From contig JBBQVO010000076.1 of NCBI GenBank assembly GCA_038211505.1, positions 1-14,523 of the forward strand: DNA of 14,523 nucleotides. The letters run 5' to 3'. The notes under the pieces were generated by a model. The model did no database searches and was not told the DNA's origin. It saw only the letters and a program-made list of their open reading frames with translations. The stretch is from JBBQVO01 sp038211505 (GTDB lineage Bacteria; Chloroflexota; Dehalococcoidia; DSTF01; JACRBR01). Of the stretch, positions 12,095-14,523 are shown in pieces (position 1 is the first letter of the stretch; each line of letters opens with the position of its first letter). The position numbers and the translations under genes are program-made.

Positions 12095-13519
12095 TCACCC
12101 GCCGAGATGCGCGATCGCCGCATCGAGTTGCGGGTCGCGCGCGTTGGCGATGTCGTCTTGCGTGCGCGCGACGGTCTCGTCCGGCACGACGCCGACGCCG
12201 TTGAGCACGGTGTTCGAGACGGGGCCGTTGTTGACGTGCGTCGTCACCGCCATCGATGTGCCGTCGCCCAGCGGCTCGATGTCGGTGTAGCCGACGCAGC
12301 CGTTCGTCTTGCCGCCGACGACGTATGCGACGTGATACTCCTGTAGCGCCGCGGCGAAGACCTCCGCGACGGAGCCCGTGCGGTTATTCGTCAGTAGCAC
12401 GATCGGTTTGAGCGCCGGAAGTACGGCGCCCGTCGCGCGCTCCTCCTCGATCTTGAGTTTGCGGCCGTGGTCGCGGACGATCACGCCCTCGCGCACGAAG
12501 AGGCTGATCGCGTCGGTGTCGAGCCGCCCGCCGGGATTGCCGCGCAGATCGATGATCCACGACGCCGCCCCCTGCGCATCGAACGACGCCAGCGCGTCCT
12601 TCAACCCGGCCGCGATGCCGCCGTCGACGAAGTTGCGCACCCGCGCGTAGCCGATCTTCGACGCGCCGTCGATCACGTGAGCGTCGACATTCGGCGGATT
12701 CACGCGCGCGCGGACGGCCGTGATCTCGATCGGCGTGTCGGCGCCGGTACGCCGCAGCCGCACCCGCACCGTCGTGCCCTCGCCGCCGTTGATCCGATCG
12801 AACGTGCTTGCCGGCCCCAGCGCCGACGTATCCGCGCCATCGACGCCGACGATGCGATCGCCGACGAGCACACCGGCGCCCGCCGCCGGGCTGCCCGTTA
12901 CCACTTCCGTCACGAGCGGCGGCACGCCGGCAAGTTCGACGCCGATGCCGACCGTGCCCTTGCCCGCGCGCGAATCATTCAGATCGTTGCTTGCGACCGG
13001 CGTCAGAAAGTAGGTGTGACAGTCCGACAGCGCCTCCGTCATACCGCGCAGCGTCGCGTATCGCAGCTGCGTCGCATCCGCCGCCGGCGCGATCAGTTTC
13101 ATGTACGCCGTCCGAAACAGGCCGAAGTCGCCCGCGCGGTCGTCGCTGAACACCGGCTTCGGCGGCGAATCGAGGCCTTCCTTATCCGCCTCCTGCGTCA
13201 ACGCCGTCCAGGCGCCGTCGAGCAGCCGCGACGAAGCGACTGGATCGATGTACTCGTCGAGCAACCGATCGTACGCGGCCAGCACGATCGCGATGCCGCC
13301 ATCCTTCGTCAGCGCCGCAACGTCGGGTGTACCCGTCGCCGGCGGCCCTGCAGCCGTCGCCGTTACGGCCGGCAGCGTCGAGATCGCCGCCGTCGCGGAC
13401 GGCGACGGCGTCTTGCTGACGACGGCGACGCCGCACGCGCTCATCAACAGGGCGAGCAGCAATATCGGCGCCGCAAGCGCCGCGCGAAGTTTCGGGCGCC
13501 GGAAATTGGGGTGCATCAT
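12095..13519 (-). CDS. S41 (C-terminal processing) peptidase-like lipoprotein with PDZ domain
   Basis: Starting at the ATG at 13519 (or 13516) gives 474 residues beginning with an Arg/Lys n-region, a Leu-rich core and lipobox M-S-A-C at Cys29. An upstream in-frame start would bury this signal. A helical N-terminal region (65-165) precedes a PDZ domain (about 188-270, GVELAGVPPLV then GSPAAGAGVLVGDRIVGVDG), followed by the S41 core with LRGNPGG (325-331) and the nucleophile region TGSVAE (Ser383). S41 enzymes degrade or trim exported proteins, the PDZ domain recognising C-termini. In the canonical family the catalytic lysine lies 25 residues after the serine in T-x-G-K-G; here that position is Cys408 (KTNGCVG). 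It may therefore use another catalytic arrangement or be inactive. No kinase or partner gene is adjacent. Confidence 0.85.
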   Translation of the reverse strand: MMHPNFRRPKLRAALAAPILLLALLMSACGVAVVSKTPSPSATAAISTLPAVTATAAGPPATGTPDVAALTKDGGIAIVLAAYDRLLDEYIDPVASSRLLDGAWTALTQEADKEGLDSPPKPVFSDDRAGDFGLFRTAYMKLIAPAADATQLRYATLRGMTEALSDCHTYFLTPVASNDLNDSRAGKGTVGIGVELAGVPPLVTEVVTGSPAAGAGVLVGDRIVGVDGADTSALGPASTFDRINGGEGTTVRVRLRRTGADTPIEITAVRARVNPPNVDAHVIDGASKIGYARVRNFVDGGIAAGLKDALASFDAQGAASWIIDLRGNPGGRLDTDAISLFVREGVIVRDHGRKLKIEEERATGAVLPALKPIVLLTNNRTGSVAEVFAAALQEYHVAYVVGGKTNGCVGYTDIEPLGDGTSMAVTTHVNNGPVSNTVLNGVGVVPDETVARTQDDIANARDPQLDAAIAHLGG

Positions 13520-13547
13520 GCCTGCATGCGCATCGTGTGACCCGCTC

Positions 13548-13553
13548 AGTGTA
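13548..13553 (-). promoter_or_regulatory. Possible -10 box for the S41 gene
   Basis: On the minus strand this reads TACACT and would give a leader of about 20 bases before the ATG at 13519. No clear -35 or Shine-Dalgarno site is seen. Confidence 0.25.
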
Positions 13554-13647
13554 GCTGTTCCGCCAGAGTTGGCGGGTTTGGGGCAATGCCGCTCGCAAGC
13601 ACGCGAACCCGTGCCGTACGGCGTAGACGCCGCCTTATCGGCGTCGA

Positions 13648-14298
13648 TCAGAGATCGCTCGTGCGCCGAACCCACGCATCGCGATCGGCGATGTCGCGAT
13701 CAAGCAGCAAACGGTTGCGCACGACGTTCATTCGTCGCGATTGCGAATCAGGCGCGGCGTTCGCGGTCACGCGCTTCGCGAGCGCGATCGCCGCGAGCAG
13801 CGCGCAGCCGGCGATGATCGCCGGCGACGCCGACGCGACCGCCGCGGCGACCGGCGTCGCGACGAGCGCCAGCGCGACGAGCTGCGGCACCGCACGCACG
13901 ACGACGCCGAGCAGCGCAACGATCACGAACACGACGAGCGCTACGGGCGACAGCACGCCGAGGGCCCCGATCGACTGCCCGATGCCGCGGCCGCCGGTGA
14001 ATCGCAGCCACGGATTCCAGTCGTTGGCAAGCACGGCCGCCACGGCGGCCGCGGCGATCACGCCGTCGCCCTGATGCGTCGCGCGCGCCAGCAGCGGCCC
14101 CGCCGCGCCCTGCGCGATCTGCGCCAGCCCGACGGGCGCGACGAGCCCGCGCGACACGCTCTGCCAGATGTTCGACGCGCCCGCGTTGCCGCTGCCGACG
14201 TCGCGAATGTCGATCCCCTTCGTCGCCCGTGCCGTCAGATACGCGATCGGGATCGATCCGATCGCGTAAGCGGCGACGATCGTCACAAGAACAAACAT
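13648..14298 (-). CDS. PlsY-like glycerol-3-phosphate acyltransferase
   Basis: PlsY transfers an acyl group from acyl-phosphate to glycerol-3-phosphate at the cytoplasmic membrane, making lysophosphatidate for phospholipids. The ATG at 14298 gives 216 residues; an adjacent TTG lies just upstream. Family hallmarks: GSIPIAYL at 14-21, DIRDVGSGNAGASNI (30-44, motif 1) and FTGGRGIGQS (about 105-115, motif 2). Around these are several hydrophobic membrane segments (about 1-23, 75-92, 115-140, 142-175). Motif 2 normally reads GGKGVAT, so the lysine is replaced by arginine here and the following residues differ. It may be a divergent paralogue rather than the main housekeeping enzyme. The C-terminal ~40 residues are polar and longer than usual. 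It lies 86 bases after the cytidylate kinase-like gene in the same direction, possibly the same transcript. Its Shine-Dalgarno site is poor. Confidence 0.85.
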   Translation of the reverse strand: MFVLVTIVAAYAIGSIPIAYLTARATKGIDIRDVGSGNAGASNIWQSVSRGLVAPVGLAQIAQGAAGPLLARATHQGDGVIAAAAVAAVLANDWNPWLRFTGGRGIGQSIGALGVLSPVALVVFVIVALLGVVVRAVPQLVALALVATPVAAAVASASPAIIAGCALLAAIALAKRVTANAAPDSQSRRMNVVRNRLLLDRDIADRDAWVRRTSDL

Positions 14299-14384
14299 CA
14301 AACGCCGAAGGTCAAAGCGATCGAACCACCACCGCGCTAAGTTCTCGATAATCCGTTTGCTGTTTGATCTTTGCTGTCCGCCGA

Positions 14385-14522
14385 CTACCCCGGCCGCGGC
14401 GCGAGACCCGCCGCCGCGACGGCGATCATGTTCGCCGCGACGTCGGTGCGGATGCGGCCGGCGTTGATGCCGACGTCGTAGAGCTGCGGACTGTCGGCAT
14501 CGACCTTGAAGTAGCTGCGATG
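14385..14522 (-). CDS. Cytidylate kinase-like protein, C-terminal fragment at window edge
   Basis: Read from the right edge, the minus strand has an open frame of 45 residues ending in TAG at 14385-14387. It includes HRSYFKVDADSPQLYDVGIN and then AGRIRTDVAANMIAVAA. This matches the typical end of cytidylate kinase-like (AAK6-type) P-loop proteins, where a YF.VD..DP.LYD..IN stretch is followed by a helix of the form R.....A..I. The full protein would be about 200 residues, most of it outside the window, so the ATP-binding loop cannot be checked. It lies upstream of the PlsY-like gene. The family call rests on this short stretch only. Confidence 0.5.
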   Translation of the reverse strand, partial: HRSYFKVDADSPQLYDVGINAGRIRTDVAANMIAVAAAGLAPRPG

Positions 14523-14523
14523 A

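Noticed and set aside
13516..13536. Mini upstream frame (ATGCGCATGCAGGCATGA) overlapping the S41 start
   Set aside because: Five codons with no ribosome site; the overlap with ATG can arise by chance from the CATG-rich sequence.
12467..13540. Long plus-strand open frame opposite the S41 gene
   Set aside because: Arg-rich low-complexity translation caused by high GC; the minus strand encodes recognisable PDZ and S41 motifs.
1..14523. tRNA or rRNA genes
   Set aside because: No cloverleaf with a GGTTCGANTCC-type arm or rRNA-like stretch was seen on either strand by eye; a tRNAscan run would settle it.

Overview
The window is high-GC bacterial chromosomal DNA with dense, mostly single-gene units on both strands. 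Small zinc-ribbon and NarL-type regulator genes, several alanine/threonine-rich lipoproteins, weak or absent Shine-Dalgarno sites before some genes, and many short dispersed palindromic repeats suggest an uncultured Chloroflexota-like organism. That placement is inference from gene style; no rRNA or other marker gene is present.

Layout. The left edge holds the 3' part of a phage portal-like gene (3-821), then a lipoprotein of unknown function (921-1838), convergent with aspartate kinase lysC (1888-3099, minus). A 130-residue unknown protein (3457-3849) sits between two repeat-rich spacers. An alpha/beta-hydrolase lipoprotein (4389-5764, minus) is split by an apparent one-base deletion. After a repeat cluster (5844-6171) come a nitroreductase-family gene (6262-7050), a perfect 33-bp hairpin (7092-7162), a short integrase-N-terminus-like gene (7213-7584), and a propeller-type lipoprotein (7677-8896) that is also frameshifted and has a dispersed repeat inside its signal-peptide region. 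A DUF433 gene (9014-9262) meets a minus-strand pair: a NarL-type response regulator (9572-10309) and a 99-residue protein (9272-9571). Upstream lies a small zinc-ribbon gene (10461-10697). The remaining minus-strand genes are a CapA-type lipoprotein, an S41-type lipoprotein protease, a PlsY-like acyltransferase, and the C-terminus of a cytidylate kinase-like protein cut by the right edge.

The most interesting element is regulatory. Four copies of a dyad (TAGGGG, 3-4 bases, CCCCTA, some imperfect) occur in pairs upstream of exactly two genes, the orphan response regulator and the zinc-ribbon gene. This suggests a small autoregulated regulon. Other points: two single-base frameshifts in lipoprotein genes, a terminator for the regulator operon that lies inside the convergent DUF433 coding sequence, and an S41 protease with cysteine at the usual catalytic lysine position. 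Five predicted lipoproteins point to a cell-surface theme, but nothing shows that they work together.
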